Source: an uncultured Lachnospiraceae bacterium (GTDB lineage Bacteria; Bacillota; Clostridia; Lachnospirales; Lachnospiraceae). From it: a stretch of 64,000 nt of DNA. Below are positions 17,612-26,233 of the stretch, in pieces; the stretch's first letter is position 1; each line of letters opens with the position of its first letter. The stretch is taken from the NCBI GenBank assembly GCA_910578475.1, contig CAJTRK010000015.1, positions 9,683-73,682 of the forward strand, given 5' to 3'. The notes under the pieces were generated by a model. That model ran no database searches. It saw only the letters and a program-made list of their open reading frames with translations, and was not told the origin of the DNA. The position numbers were made by a program, and so were the translations under genes.

Positions 17612-19533
17612 CTTGTTTCCAACTCCCTCCTTTTCTCATTGTATTTTGCATAAATTTCATCCTCGTAGACATCCACCGCCTTTCTGTCCGGCAAAGCCGG
17701 CTGCACACCATATCTCGTAATGCTGATTCCCGAAGCATAAACGGCAAATGCAATCGCGTGAATCAACTCTTTTCCTTCGCTCAGATAAACCGCCATCGCG
17801 CTGATGAAGGAATCCGCCCCGCCCGTCGTATCCACCGGTTCGAACCCGGTCCCTTCAAAATAAACGGATATTTCTTTGTTTCTCAGATAACAGCCTCTCG
17901 CTCCCAGAGTGACAATGATATTCTCAATTCCTTTCCGCAGCAGAATATCTGCTTTTTCTTCCAGACTTTCCGTTCCGGGAACAAGCGTATGAAGTTCTTT
18001 TTCATTCGGCACCAAATATGCGATTTCCGACAGGAGTTCGTCCTTTATTTCATCTGTCGGTGACGGTTTCAGAATGACTTCCGTATTGTTCCGCTTGCAA
18101 TGCCGGATTGTATACTCCACAATCGGAGCCGGTATTTCCAGCGAAAGCAGACAATATTTACTTTTTTCAAATAAATAGCCGCATCTTTTGATTTGATTGA
18201 TGCTCAAATTTTTATTTGCTCCGGGATAAACGACAATCGCGCTTTCGCCCCGTTCGTCCAGACTGATATAAGCTTTCCCGCTTGGGAGCATACTGTCGAA
18301 AAAAACGCCTTCCATATGAACGCAATTCTCAATCAGCTCCGTATATATCTGCTTTCCGTCCACGTCATTTCCGAGACATCCGACCATATAGGCCTGTCCG
18401 CCGAGCTTTCCGACGCCGGCCGCCTGATTGCCTCCTTTCCCGCCGGAATAGATATGAACTTTGTCGGCCCGCTGCGTCTCTCCCGCTACCGGAGTCCTGG
18501 AGCATTCAATCGTGACATCCAGATTCATGCTGCCGACAACAATAATCGGTTCACCCTGCTTTTCCTGCGCCGGTTTCTTAATGCTGTTTCGTTCCATCAT
18601 GACGGGCGGCAGACGTTTTATGACTTCGATTTCCTTTTTCTCCTGCATCATTTCAAACAAATATGCGAATGCCGTTTCCGTCATTTTCTCACTCGGAAGT
18701 TTTACCGCCGTAATGCCGATGCCGGAAAGTTCCAGTATTTTGTTATCGCCGATGGAAACGAGCGACAATTCGTTCGGAATTACCATCCCGCTTCTTTCCA
18801 TGATTCTGCATATGCAGCAGGCGATTTCCGGGGAACCGCAGACAATCGCGGTCACATTCTCATTGAGCGCCTGCGGGATTCCGTATTTCTCAATATCTCC
18901 CATCGTATGTCCTTCATATATCCAGGCGGGCTGCTCTTTCTGATGGGAGTTCTGCATTGCATGCAGATAACCGTTCAAAATGCTCTTGTCTCCATGCCGG
19001 ATAATGCAGGCAATTTTCCGGTGTCCTTCCCGCAGAAGCTTCCTGACCGCCACACCGGCCGCTTCCGATAACCGATAATAAACAACTGCTTTCTCTCTGT
19101 CGTCAAATTCCTTCGTCTCGGAGAAATAAACGACGGATTCTTCCAGTTTACCTGCCGAAATCCATTTCGTTGAATCAATGAGAAGCCCCGATGCTTTCCT
19201 TTTTATCATCTGCCTGACAAGCATTTCCGTTTCTTCTTCACTGTCCGTATATCCGATAATAACGCCGTATCCTTTTTCCCTCGCCGCCTCTTCCGCCGTC
19301 AGAACAATGTTCTCCCTCTCTCTGTTCTGCCTTCTGACAATAAGCCCTATGAGATGACTTCTGATACCCTCCTTCTCAAGAAACCGGAAATAAGGAACAT
19401 AATTCTCTTCTTCGATTACACGCAAAACTTTCTTTCTCGTTTCCTCACTGATATCTTTATCTTTTCCGTTCATCACTTTGGAAACAGTGGAAGCGGATAC
19501 GCCTGCCAGTTTCGCAATATCATGTATATTCAT
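17596..19533 (-). CDS. LacI-type regulator fused to a ribokinase-like domain
   Basis: One 645-residue protein joins three parts. Residues 1-45 are a LacI helix-turn-helix (MNIHDIAKLAGVSASTVSKV). Residues about 58-313 are a LacI-type sugar-binding/dimerisation domain. Residues about 328-620 are a complete PfkB kinase (VVGSMNLDVTIECSRTP, SGGKGGNQAAGVGKLGG, DTTGGADSF with catalytic Asp574). The usual GAGD is GGAD here, but the Asp is kept. No internal stop or frameshift separates the parts. It heads the nucleoside/ribose operon and probably controls it. The kinase may be an enzyme, or a sensor coupling ribose or ATP to DNA binding. I take the ATG at 19533; a TTG at 19584 would add residues unlike LacI. 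Confidence 0.88.
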   Translation of the reverse strand: MNIHDIAKLAGVSASTVSKVMNGKDKDISEETRKKVLRVIEEENYVPYFRFLEKEGIRSHLIGLIVRRQNRERENIVLTAEEAAREKGYGVIIGYTDSEEETEMLVRQMIKRKASGLLIDSTKWISAGKLEESVVYFSETKEFDDREKAVVYYRLSEAAGVAVRKLLREGHRKIACIIRHGDKSILNGYLHAMQNSHQKEQPAWIYEGHTMGDIEKYGIPQALNENVTAIVCGSPEIACCICRIMERSGMVIPNELSLVSIGDNKILELSGIGITAVKLPSEKMTETAFAYLFEMMQEKKEIEVIKRLPPVMMERNSIKKPAQEKQGEPIIVVGSMNLDVTIECSRTPVAGETQRADKVHIYSGGKGGNQAAGVGKLGGQAYMVGCLGNDVDGKQIYTELIENCVHMEGVFFDSMLPSGKAYISLDERGESAIVVYPGANKNLSINQIKRCGYLFEKSKYCLLSLEIPAPIVEYTIRHCKRNNTEVILKPSPTDEIKDELLSEIAYLVPNEKELHTLVPGTESLEEKADILLRKGIENIIVTLGARGCYLRNKEISVYFEGTGFEPVDTTGGADSFISAMAVYLSEGKELIHAIAFAVYASGISITRYGVQPALPDRKAVDVYEDEIYAKYNEKRRELETRCKRL

Positions 19534-19803
19534 TCTGATAACCTTGTTTCTCTTTCCCGGCCTGCTCGTTCGCCGCCGTAACAAATTTTCGTGACAATTT
19601 TACGATGCTCTTTGTTGGGTGAATCTTAACATTTTTTGTATTTTTGCACAATATTTTCAGAAAACGAAACTATTTTCCGACATTATGCACTAATTAACGC
19701 TTTTACTAAACATTTTTAGTATTCCGAATTTTGTATAAAACTAATAAGGAATTATCTTCCATTTTGTTGAAAACAGAAATATTGGAAAACTGAAAAAACC
19801 GCA
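19534..19803 (-). promoter_or_regulatory. Promoter region of the nucleoside operon
   Basis: This AT-rich gap holds a good minus-strand promoter: TTGTGC (19651-19646), 17-bp spacer, TAAGAT (19628-19623). Possible operators are TACTAAA-catt-TTTAGTA (19704-19721) and GAAAA..TTTTC around 19660-19677, close to the -35. Next to the ATG is a degenerate copy of the recurrent leader (GGGAAAGAGAAACAAGGTTATCAGA, split here as GGGAAAGAGAAAC plus AAGGTTATCAGA). I see no coding region. Confidence 0.5.
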
Positions 19804-19859
19804 TTGACAATATAGTTAGCCTATGCTAACCTTTATATGTCAGTTAGTTATATCTAACT
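19804..19859 (+). promoter_or_regulatory. feo promoter with two DtxR-like operators
   Basis: TTGACA (19804-19809), a 17-bp spacer and TAACCT (19827-19832) form the promoter. A palindrome GTTAGC-ctat-GCTAAC (19815-19830) fills the spacer and -10. A second, AGTTAG-ttatat-CTAACT (19842-19859), lies over the expected transcription start. Both resemble the DtxR/IdeR/MntR box (TTAGGTTAGCCTAACCTAA), so iron-dependent repression is the natural reading. Confidence 0.75.
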
Positions 19860-19923
19860 ATTGTGTCAGATGTCATACACTGGCCGCTGGATTATAACGT
19901 TTCATAAAAAGGAGATGAACATT

Positions 19924-20133
19924 ATGCCATTATTATTTGCAAAAGAAGGAGAATCCAATTTTATCAAAAAAATAACCGGCAAGGAGGAAACCAGACTCTT
20001 CCTCGAAAAACTGGGATTTGTATCGGGAGCCGATGTAACGGTTATTTCCTCTCTCGGCGGAAATCTAATCGTCAATATAAAGGGTTCCCGCGTTGCCATC
20101 GACAGAAAACTGGCGAACGGAATCCTGATTTAA
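19924..20133 (+). CDS. feoA: FeoA-domain protein 1
   Basis: The 69-residue SH3-like FeoA protein is a small cytoplasmic partner of the ferrous iron transporter FeoB. The motif LEKLGFVSGADVTVISSLGG and the ending INIKGSRVAIDRKLA-type strand match FeoA. I choose ATG 19924, 9 nt after AAGGAG. The ATG at 19915 abuts the ribosome site. It is the first of two feoA genes in the operon. It is transcribed from the DtxR-box promoter at 19804. Confidence 0.88.
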   Translation: MPLLFAKEGESNFIKKITGKEETRLFLEKLGFVSGADVTVISSLGGNLIVNIKGSRVAIDRKLANGILI

Positions 20134-20185
20134 AAACGCAGGCCGGCATCATATGCCAAAACATGGAAAGGACGGAAACATCGGT

Positions 20186-20410
20186 ATGAAAACATTACGA
20201 AGCGCAAAACCGGGCGACACGGTGAAAGTCGTAAAAATTAACGGAGAAGGCGCCTTAAAACGACGCATCATGGATATGGGCGTAACGAAAGGCGTTGAAA
20301 TCTATGTAAGAAAAGTCGCACCGCTTGGAGACCCCATCGAAGTTACGGTGCGGGGATATGAATTATCCGTCCGCAAAGCGGATTCGGATTTAATTGAAAT
20401 AATCGATTAA
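20186..20410 (+). CDS. feoA: FeoA-domain protein 2
   Basis: The 74-residue FeoA protein has MKTLRSAKPGDTVKVVKINGEGALKRRIMDMGVTKG..., closer to the textbook FeoA pattern (LxxMGxxxG) than the first copy. The C-terminal strand is VRGYELSVRKADSDLIEI. Start ATG 20186 is preceded by GGAAAGGACGG; an upstream ATG at 20153 would add an unrelated leader. It lies 33 nt before feoB. Two different feoA genes before one feoB are common in Clostridia. Confidence 0.9.
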   Translation: MKTLRSAKPGDTVKVVKINGEGALKRRIMDMGVTKGVEIYVRKVAPLGDPIEVTVRGYELSVRKADSDLIEIID

Positions 20411-20443
20411 ATCGCAAAGAAACAGAAAGGAGAGTCGTGAAAA

Positions 20444-22582
20444 ATGGGAATTAAAATTGCACTGGCGGGAAATCCAAACTGCGGCAAAACAACATTATTC
20501 AACGCGCTGACAGGCGCGAACCAGTTTGTCGGAAACTGGCCCGGCGTTACGGTCGAAAAGAAAGAAGGGAAACTGAAGGGCAATAAAGAAGTCACCGTCA
20601 CGGACCTGCCCGGTATTTATTCTCTGTCCCCGTACACATTAGAAGAAGTCGTAGCGAGAAATTACCTGCTTTCAGAAAAACCGGACGTTATCTTAAACAT
20701 CATTGACGGTACGAATCTGGAAAGGAATCTTTATCTTTCCACACAATTACTGGAACTTGGCATTCCGGTTGTCATGGCGGTTAATATGATGGACATCGTT
20801 GCAAAAAGCGGCGAACAGATACATACGGATAAATTAGGCAGCAGACTCGGCTGTGACGTGGTTGCAATTTCCGCTTTGAAGGGAACGGGTATTCAGGAAG
20901 CCGTTAACAGGGCATGCGCCGCTGCCGGGAAAATCCGGAAAACAGCGCATACTTTTACGGAAAGCCTGGAATCAGCCATTCAATCCGCGGCAGATAAACT
21001 CGATAAAACTGTCCCGGAAGAACAGAAACGATTCTTTGCAATCAAACTTCTGGAAAAAGACGATAAAATCGCCGGGCAGCTGCAAAACATTCCCGATGTC
21101 TCAATCATGATTGACGCGCTGGAAAAAGAATACGACGACGATGCAGAAAGCATCATCACGAACGAAAGATATCTTTACATCTCTTCCGTAATTGAGGAAT
21201 GCTGTACAGGGCACAAAACAAAAAAGCTGACAATTTCCGATAAAATTGATAAAATAGTAACGAATCGGATTCTTGCCCTGCCTGTTTTCGCCATCGTAAT
21301 GTTTATCGTTTATTATATATCCGTTACGACGGTCGGCACGGTTCTGACCGACTGGACCAACGATGTTCTTTTTGGTGAAATCATTCCGCCCGCTGTCGAA
21401 AGCTTTCTTATAAATATAGACTGTGCGGACTGGTTACAGGGGCTGATTCTGGACGGCATTATCGCCGGCGTGGGCGCGGTGCTCGGCTTTGTTCCGCAAA
21501 TGCTCGTTTTGTTCGTCTTCCTTGCCTTTCTGGAGGGCTGCGGATATATGGCGCGAATCGCCTTTATTATGGACCGGATTTTCCGAAAATTCGGGCTTTC
21601 GGGCAAATCCTTTATTCCGATTATGATTGGCACAGGCTGCGGCGTTCCGGGCATTATGGCTTCGCGGACAATTGAAAATGAACGCGACCGCAGAATGACC
21701 ATTATAACGACTACTTTTATCCCATGCAGCGCCAAACTCCCGATTATCGCTCTGATTGCGGGCGCGATGTTCGGCGGCGCATGGTGGGTTGCGCCGAGCG
21801 CTTATTTTACAGGAATTGCGGCAATTATATGCTCCGGCATCATTTTGAAAAAAACGAAACTGTTTGCGGGAGAGCCCGCTCCTTTCGTCCTGGAACTCCC
21901 GGCATATCATCTTCCAACCGTCGGCAGCATCCTTCGAAGCATGTGGGAGCGCGGATGGTCTTTCATCAAAAAGGCCGGAACGATTATTCTGTTATCTACG
22001 ATTGTCCTCTGGTTCCTCATGCGCTTCGGATGGACAGACGGCTCCTTTGGCATGTTGGAAGCAGAACAGCTGAATTGCAGTATTCTGGCCGGCATCGGCG
22101 GTGTCCTTGCGCCTCTTTTTGCTCCGCTCGGATGGGGTGACTGGAAAATGGCGGTAGCGGCGGCAACCGGCCTGATTGCCAAAGAAAATGTCGTAGGCGC
22201 TCTCGGTATGTTATTCGGTTTTGCGGAAGTTGCGGAAGACGGAGCGGAAATCTGGGGACAGCTTGCAGGAAGCATGACGGCGGCTGCAGCTTACTCTTTC
22301 CTCGTATTCAATCTTCTGTGCGCTCCCTGTTTTGCTGCAATGGGCGCCATCAGGAGAGAAATGAACAACCGGAAATGGTTCTGGTTCGCCATCGGATATC
22401 AGTGCGGCCTGGCCTGGCTCGTATCCTTGTGCGTATATCAGTTTGGCACTCTTTTTGCAACAGGAACTTTCGGCATCGGAACGGCCGTTTCCATTTTCAT
22501 CATTATCACTTTCCTTTATCTGATATTCAGACCTTTTGCGGAAAGTAAGTCATTAAAGTTAAACGTCAATATGGGAAAATAG
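20444..22582 (+). CDS. feoB: Ferrous iron transporter FeoB
   Basis: The 712-residue inner-membrane Fe(II) transporter has an N-terminal G domain with G1 GNPNCGKTT (8-16), G3 DLPGIYSLSPYT and G4 VNMMD, and a helical GDI-like domain (about 165-260). The membrane Gate region follows, with the conserved GCGVPGIMASR and a cysteine near PCSAKLPI, both typical of FeoB. The ribosome site AGAAAGGAG precedes the ATG. The operon with two feoA genes and a Cys-rich peptide is under DtxR-like control. Confidence 0.97.
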   Translation: MGIKIALAGNPNCGKTTLFNALTGANQFVGNWPGVTVEKKEGKLKGNKEVTVTDLPGIYSLSPYTLEEVVARNYLLSEKPDVILNIIDGTNLERNLYLSTQLLELGIPVVMAVNMMDIVAKSGEQIHTDKLGSRLGCDVVAISALKGTGIQEAVNRACAAAGKIRKTAHTFTESLESAIQSAADKLDKTVPEEQKRFFAIKLLEKDDKIAGQLQNIPDVSIMIDALEKEYDDDAESIITNERYLYISSVIEECCTGHKTKKLTISDKIDKIVTNRILALPVFAIVMFIVYYISVTTVGTVLTDWTNDVLFGEIIPPAVESFLINIDCADWLQGLILDGIIAGVGAVLGFVPQMLVLFVFLAFLEGCGYMARIAFIMDRIFRKFGLSGKSFIPIMIGTGCGVPGIMASRTIENERDRRMTIITTTFIPCSAKLPIIALIAGAMFGGAWWVAPSAYFTGIAAIICSGIILKKTKLFAGEPAPFVLELPAYHLPTVGSILRSMWERGWSFIKKAGTIILLSTIVLWFLMRFGWTDGSFGMLEAEQLNCSILAGIGGVLAPLFAPLGWGDWKMAVAAATGLIAKENVVGALGMLFGFAEVAEDGAEIWGQLAGSMTAAAAYSFLVFNLLCAPCFAAMGAIRREMNNRKWFWFAIGYQCGLAWLVSLCVYQFGTLFATGTFGIGTAVSIFIIITFLYLIFRPFAESKSLKLNVNMGK

Positions 22583-22602
22583 AAAGAAGGTATAAAATTA
22601 TC

Positions 22603-22740
22603 ATGGGTACACTCATTGTTCTTGCAATTATAGCCGCGGCCGTCGGGCTGGCAGTCAGAAGCATGGTGCGGGATAAGAAAAACGGAAAATCCTTACAATG
22701 CGGCGGAGACTGCAGCCGCTGCGGCGGCCATTGTCATTAA
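22603..22740 (+). CDS. FeoB-associated Cys-rich membrane protein
   Basis: The 45-residue peptide has one membrane helix (GTLIVLAIIAAAVGLAVRSMV), a short basic linker (RDKKNGKS), and a Cys-rich tail QCGGDCSRCGGHCH with four Cys and two His. This matches the FeoB-associated Cys-rich family (PF12669) that follows feoB in many Firmicutes and may bind iron near the transporter. It starts 20 nt after feoB with AGAAGG upstream. It is too short for many gene callers. Confidence 0.88.
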   Translation: MGTLIVLAIIAAAVGLAVRSMVRDKKNGKSLQCGGDCSRCGGHCH

Positions 22741-22750
22741 TCCTTTTGAA

Positions 22751-22774
22751 AAAGGCTGTCGAAAGACAGCCTTT
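22751..22774. terminator. Bidirectional terminator of feo operon and lipoprotein gene
   Basis: AAAGGCTGTC (22751-22760), loop GAAA, GACAGCCTTT (22765-22774). It directly abuts the stop codon of the minus-strand lipoprotein gene and follows the Cys-rich gene by 10 nt. Confidence 0.88.
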
Positions 22775-23416
22775 CTATCGGAAGATAGCCTTTTCCAGTA
22801 TATCGACCGCCCGTTCATTTTCTTCGAGACAGTAGGAAATGATGTCCTCCTTTCCTTTGCCCGAAACGATGCTCGTGTCCGCTCCCAGTTGAACAAAACA
22901 GACATAATTTTCAATCGTCTCCATCCGGGAAGCCTCTGCCTTGCACCAGTTCTGGGGGTATTTCCTGTTTTCCTCAATCATTCTTATGCGGTAATCTTCC
23001 AAAGCCTGCTCGACGGTCCCAACATAATCTTCTTTGGCATGAATAATAATCATCATATCCACATTTGCTTCCGTATCCGCGTTTTCCGCAAGATATTCTA
23101 TATACATATCCCGCGAAATGCCCGTTTTCTGTTCCAGTTCTTCTTCCGACAGGGGTATTTCAGGCCAGTAGCGCTCGCCCAGTTCCTCTTTTACCTCTTC
23201 CCGCAGTTCGGATAAGATGGGAAATGTCTTTTTTGTATCCTGTTCTTCATTTTTCACCTGCGAGCTTCCGACCGGAATTTCCAACATTTCATTTTGTTCC
23301 GTGACGCTTTTTTGCCTGTTCACCATCTCGCCCGTCGGCGTGCTGTCTCCGCAGCCGCTCAGAATACATAAAATCAGACCGATTGTAAATACTATCCATA
23401 TCTTTTTTTCGCTCAT
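22775..23416 (-). CDS. DUF4358 lipoprotein
   Basis: The 213-residue protein has an N-terminal signal ending in the lipobox LSGC (Cys near residue 22-23), so it should be an anchored lipoprotein. The mature part has an acidic linker and a domain with DMMIIIHAKEDYVGTVEQAL and YVCFVQLG, as in DUF4358 proteins. These are often encoded beside MBOAT acyltransferases, and here the MBOAT gene is divergent. Start ATG 23416 follows AAAGGAG by 8 nt. Function unknown. Confidence 0.78.
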   Translation of the reverse strand: MSEKKIWIVFTIGLILCILSGCGDSTPTGEMVNRQKSVTEQNEMLEIPVGSSQVKNEEQDTKKTFPILSELREEVKEELGERYWPEIPLSEEELEQKTGISRDMYIEYLAENADTEANVDMMIIIHAKEDYVGTVEQALEDYRIRMIEENRKYPQNWCKAEASRMETIENYVCFVQLGADTSIVSGKGKEDIISYCLEENERAVDILEKAIFR

Positions 23417-23441
23417 ATTCAAGACTCCTTTCTATTAGACA

Positions 23442-23476
23442 TTGTAACCTTTTTCCTAATTTGGTATACTATACCA
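23442..23476 (+). promoter_or_regulatory. MBOAT promoter with palindromic operator
   Basis: TTGTAA (23442-23447), a 17-bp spacer and TATACT (23465-23470) make a promoter for the MBOAT operon. A 15-bp palindrome TGGTATA-C-TATACCA (23462-23476) overlaps the -10, as expected of a repressor site. It lies between divergent genes, so it could control both. Confidence 0.6.
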
Positions 23477-23511
23477 TATTTAAAATTTTGATGAACTGAC
23501 CTGGAGAAGCT

Positions 23512-25038
23512 ATGCTGTTTAATTCTTATCTTTTTATATTTATATTTCTGCCCTTTACGCTGCTTGGCTGGTATGGGCTGAATCATTATAAACGTTACGA
23601 ACTGGCCAAAGTTTTTCTGGCCGGTATGTCCTTATGGTTCTATGGCTACTTTAACGTCTATTATCTGGCCATCATCATAACGAGCATTCTGTTCAACTAT
23701 TTTCTGAGCTGGCTTCTTACCTTTGCCCAAGCAAATTTTGCACAAGCAAATTATGCACGGACAAAACTTCTGAACCGAATCGGGCTGTTCGCCGGGCTTA
23801 TCTTTAATCTCGGGCTGCTCTTTTATTTTAAATATTATGACTTCTTCATCGAAAATCTGAATCTTGCTTTTCACGCGGATTTTATGTTGAAACATATTCT
23901 GCTGCCTCTCGGCATCAGTTTTTTTACCTTTCAACAGCTCTCCTTTATCATAGACCGCTGTCTTTTAAGGGCTGAGCATTATTCCTTCGTCAACTATGTC
24001 ACTTTCGTTACTTTCTTTCCACAGTTGGTCGCGGGGCCAATCGTTCTGTACAAAGAAATGATTCCGCAGTTTGAGGACACGGCGAACCGAAAGCTGAATG
24101 CGCACAACTTTTCACAGGGCATTATCCTGTTTGTTCTCGGTCTCGGCAAAAAAATTCTGCTGGCGGATGTGCTCGCCCTCGTCGTAAACTATGGATTCGC
24201 GCAGACTTTCAGTCTGGACACGCCTTCGACCGTCCTCGTGATTCTGGCTTATACATTTGAGATATACTTTGATTTCAGCGGCTATTCCGACATGGCGATG
24301 GGGCTCGGCAGAATGTTCAATATTATTCTGCCCGTCAACTTCAATTCTCCTTATCTTGCCTGTTCCGTAAAGGAGTTATGGCAGAGATGGCATATAACGC
24401 TTTCCCGCTTTTTTGTCACTTATGTCTATATCCCGCTCGGCGGCAGCAAAAAAGGAAAGATGCGGACTATATTAAACACGATTATCATCTTCTTCCTGAG
24501 CGGCCTCTGGCACGGGGCAGCCTGGACTTATATCGCCTGGGGCACGATGCAGGGACTGCTCGTTGTCTGGGATAATCTCGGAATCGTCGGCATCCGGGGA
24601 CGGGAGGAAAAGCACCCCGCCAGATTTCATATTCCGGCCTGGCTCGGATGGCTTTTAACTTTCAGCTTTTTTAATCTCTCGCTGTTCTTTTTCAGAAGCC
24701 AGAGTATGGCGGGCGCAATACAGATGTTCCGGAATCTTGGCGCGTTCAATTATACGGGAAAAATGTTTGAAATAGCCAAAACGCTTGATATTCCGGAATT
24801 TTATGTTATAAAGGAAGCGCTCGGCATTCTGGCGCCGCAGCTTGTGGGTTATGCGTATCTGGGATTGCTCCTGCTGTATCTTGGCCTGTCCTTCTTTATG
24901 ATTACCCGTAAGAATGTACTGGAAATTGCGGAAAGCGGAAAACTCACTTCCACCAAATGTTGGGCAGTTGCGCTTGTTTTCCTCTGGTGCGTCGTTTCCT
25001 TATCCCAGGTCAGCACCTTTTTATATTTTAACTTTTGA
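23512..25038 (+). CDS. MBOAT-family O-acyltransferase
   Basis: The 508-residue multi-pass membrane protein is of the AlgI/PatA/DltB type and transfers acyl groups onto extracellular polymers. Key signatures are FLPFTLLGWYGLN at the N-terminus, FYFDFSGYSDMAMGLGRMF, LWQRWHITLSRFF, and the catalytic His334 in SGLWHGAAWTYIAWG. The Firmicute MBOAT proteins with this architecture acetylate cell-wall polymers or exopolysaccharides together with an SGNH-like partner. That partner is encoded next. GGAGAAG precedes the ATG. Confidence 0.93.
   Translation: MLFNSYLFIFIFLPFTLLGWYGLNHYKRYELAKVFLAGMSLWFYGYFNVYYLAIIITSILFNYFLSWLLTFAQANFAQANYARTKLLNRIGLFAGLIFNLGLLFYFKYYDFFIENLNLAFHADFMLKHILLPLGISFFTFQQLSFIIDRCLLRAEHYSFVNYVTFVTFFPQLVAGPIVLYKEMIPQFEDTANRKLNAHNFSQGIILFVLGLGKKILLADVLALVVNYGFAQTFSLDTPSTVLVILAYTFEIYFDFSGYSDMAMGLGRMFNIILPVNFNSPYLACSVKELWQRWHITLSRFFVTYVYIPLGGSKKGKMRTILNTIIIFFLSGLWHGAAWTYIAWGTMQGLLVVWDNLGIVGIRGREEKHPARFHIPAWLGWLLTFSFFNLSLFFFRSQSMAGAIQMFRNLGAFNYTGKMFEIAKTLDIPEFYVIKEALGILAPQLVGYAYLGLLLLYLGLSFFMITRKNVLEIAESGKLTSTKCWAVALVFLWCVVSLSQVSTFLYFNF
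23722..23751 (+). repeat. 15-bp in-frame tandem duplication inside MBOAT gene
   Basis: Two near-identical 15-bp units (23722-23736 and 23737-23751; one base different) encode FAQAN twice, followed by YA. The repeat lies in a loop between predicted helices and keeps the frame. Confidence 0.7.
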
Positions 25039-25069
25039 TTAAAGAATATTTCTTCAATATTTGATGAAT

Positions 25070-25085
25070 GTCTGCCTGAGCAGAC
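25070..25085 (+). other. Hairpin before the SGNH-like gene
   Basis: GTCTGC-CTGA-GCAGAC (25070-25085) forms a perfect 6-bp stem just upstream of AAGAGG and the ATG at 25110. There is no T-tract, so it is likely a translational or processing feature of the operon, not a terminator. Confidence 0.45.
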
Positions 25086-25109
25086 GGAATAAGAGGTATA
25101 AAAACATCC

Positions 25110-26168
25110 ATGACGGAACAAAAATTTATCAAATCTTTTTTCATACGAAGCATCCTGCTGCTGATAATCGTTATCGCAGTCGTAGTGATATTTGACCCTT
25201 TTTATCAATATCATAAGCCGCTTCCGGGCTTGAAAAGCGTGCTCACGGACAAAGAATATCAATGCGTCGGGACGCTGCGCAATTTCGATTACGACAGCCT
25301 GATTGTCGGCTCTTCCGTCTGTGAAAATTATAACAATAAATGGTTCGACGCAGGTTTCGGATGCAGCGCCATCAAAGCAATCCGTTCTTACGGCGCAACA
25401 GCCGACCTGTGCTATCTGCTCGATGTGGCTTACGACAACCGGAATCTGAAATACGTTTTTTACAACATTGACCCTTCCTCGCTCTGCGCCAGCACGGAAA
25501 CGACTTACGAATCCACCGGCTGCCCCATGTATCTGTACGATACGAATTACCTGAACGATTATCCCTATCTTTTGAACAAAGACATCATTTTTGAAAAAAT
25601 TCCTTATATGCTGGCGTTTTCATTCAAAAGCGACTATGACGAAGGAAATTCTTATAACTGGGCCCAATGGAAATTTTTCAGCGCGGAACTCGCAACCGGA
25701 ATGTACAACCGCCTTTCTACCGTAAAACCCATGCGGGACAAGACTTATTATGCGGACGAACTCGCCGGAAACATCGCGTTATTGACAGATATGGTTCAAA
25801 ACCATCCCGAAACGACGTTTAAATTTTTCTTCCCGCCCTACTCCATGCTCTGGTGGGACAATATTTACCGGAGCGGCGAACGGGATGCCTATCTTTATAA
25901 CGAAGAGCAGACAATCGCCGCGCTTTTGGAATACGATAACGTGGAGATTTACTATTATCAGGATGAGGAAGAAATCATTACCGACCTGAATCTGTATATG
26001 GATATGATTCATTTTTCCAAAGATATCAATCAGGTCATCTGCAACAAACTGATTGCAGGGGAAAACAGACTGACCAAAGAAAATTATCAGACGAAAATCC
26101 AAAATATGTACGAACTTTCGGAACGCATCGTACAGGAAGATATTTTAGAATATTATCCGAATAAATGA
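25110..26168 (+). CDS. SGNH-hydrolase-like partner of MBOAT
   Basis: The 352-residue protein has an N-terminal membrane anchor (about 9-28). Outside it shows [10 protein letters not shown] with candidate nucleophile Ser69 (less likely Ser68), and late in the chain MDMIHFS with Asp298 and His301, the expected order of an SGNH esterase/acyltransferase. AlgX, PatB and DltD work this way with MBOAT proteins, moving the acyl group to the polymer outside the membrane. I infer the same role. It lies 71 nt after the MBOAT gene on the same strand. Confidence 0.78.
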   Translation: MTEQKFIKSFFIRSILLLIIVIAVVVIFDPFYQYHKPLPGLKSVLTDKEYQCVGTLRNFDYDSLIVGSSVCENYNNKWFDAGFGCSAIKAIRSYGATADLCYLLDVAYDNRNLKYVFYNIDPSSLCASTETTYESTGCPMYLYDTNYLNDYPYLLNKDIIFEKIPYMLAFSFKSDYDEGNSYNWAQWKFFSAELATGMYNRLSTVKPMRDKTYYADELAGNIALLTDMVQNHPETTFKFFFPPYSMLWWDNIYRSGERDAYLYNEEQTIAALLEYDNVEIYYYQDEEEIITDLNLYMDMIHFSKDINQVICNKLIAGENRLTKENYQTKIQNMYELSERIVQEDILEYYPNK

Positions 26169-26233
26169 CTTTAAAACAGGCAGAGAATATCTGCCAATGT
26201 CGAATCGGTCAAAAGAAGGGAGAACAAATAAAT

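Noticed and set aside
23722..23751. 15-bp tandem repeat in the MBOAT gene as a phase-variation site
   Set aside because: The unit is a multiple of three and there are only two copies, so slippage would not shift the frame.
25070..25085. Hairpin GTCTGC-CTGA-GCAGAC as a terminator
   Set aside because: The stem is short and has no T-tract, and an operon gene follows at once.
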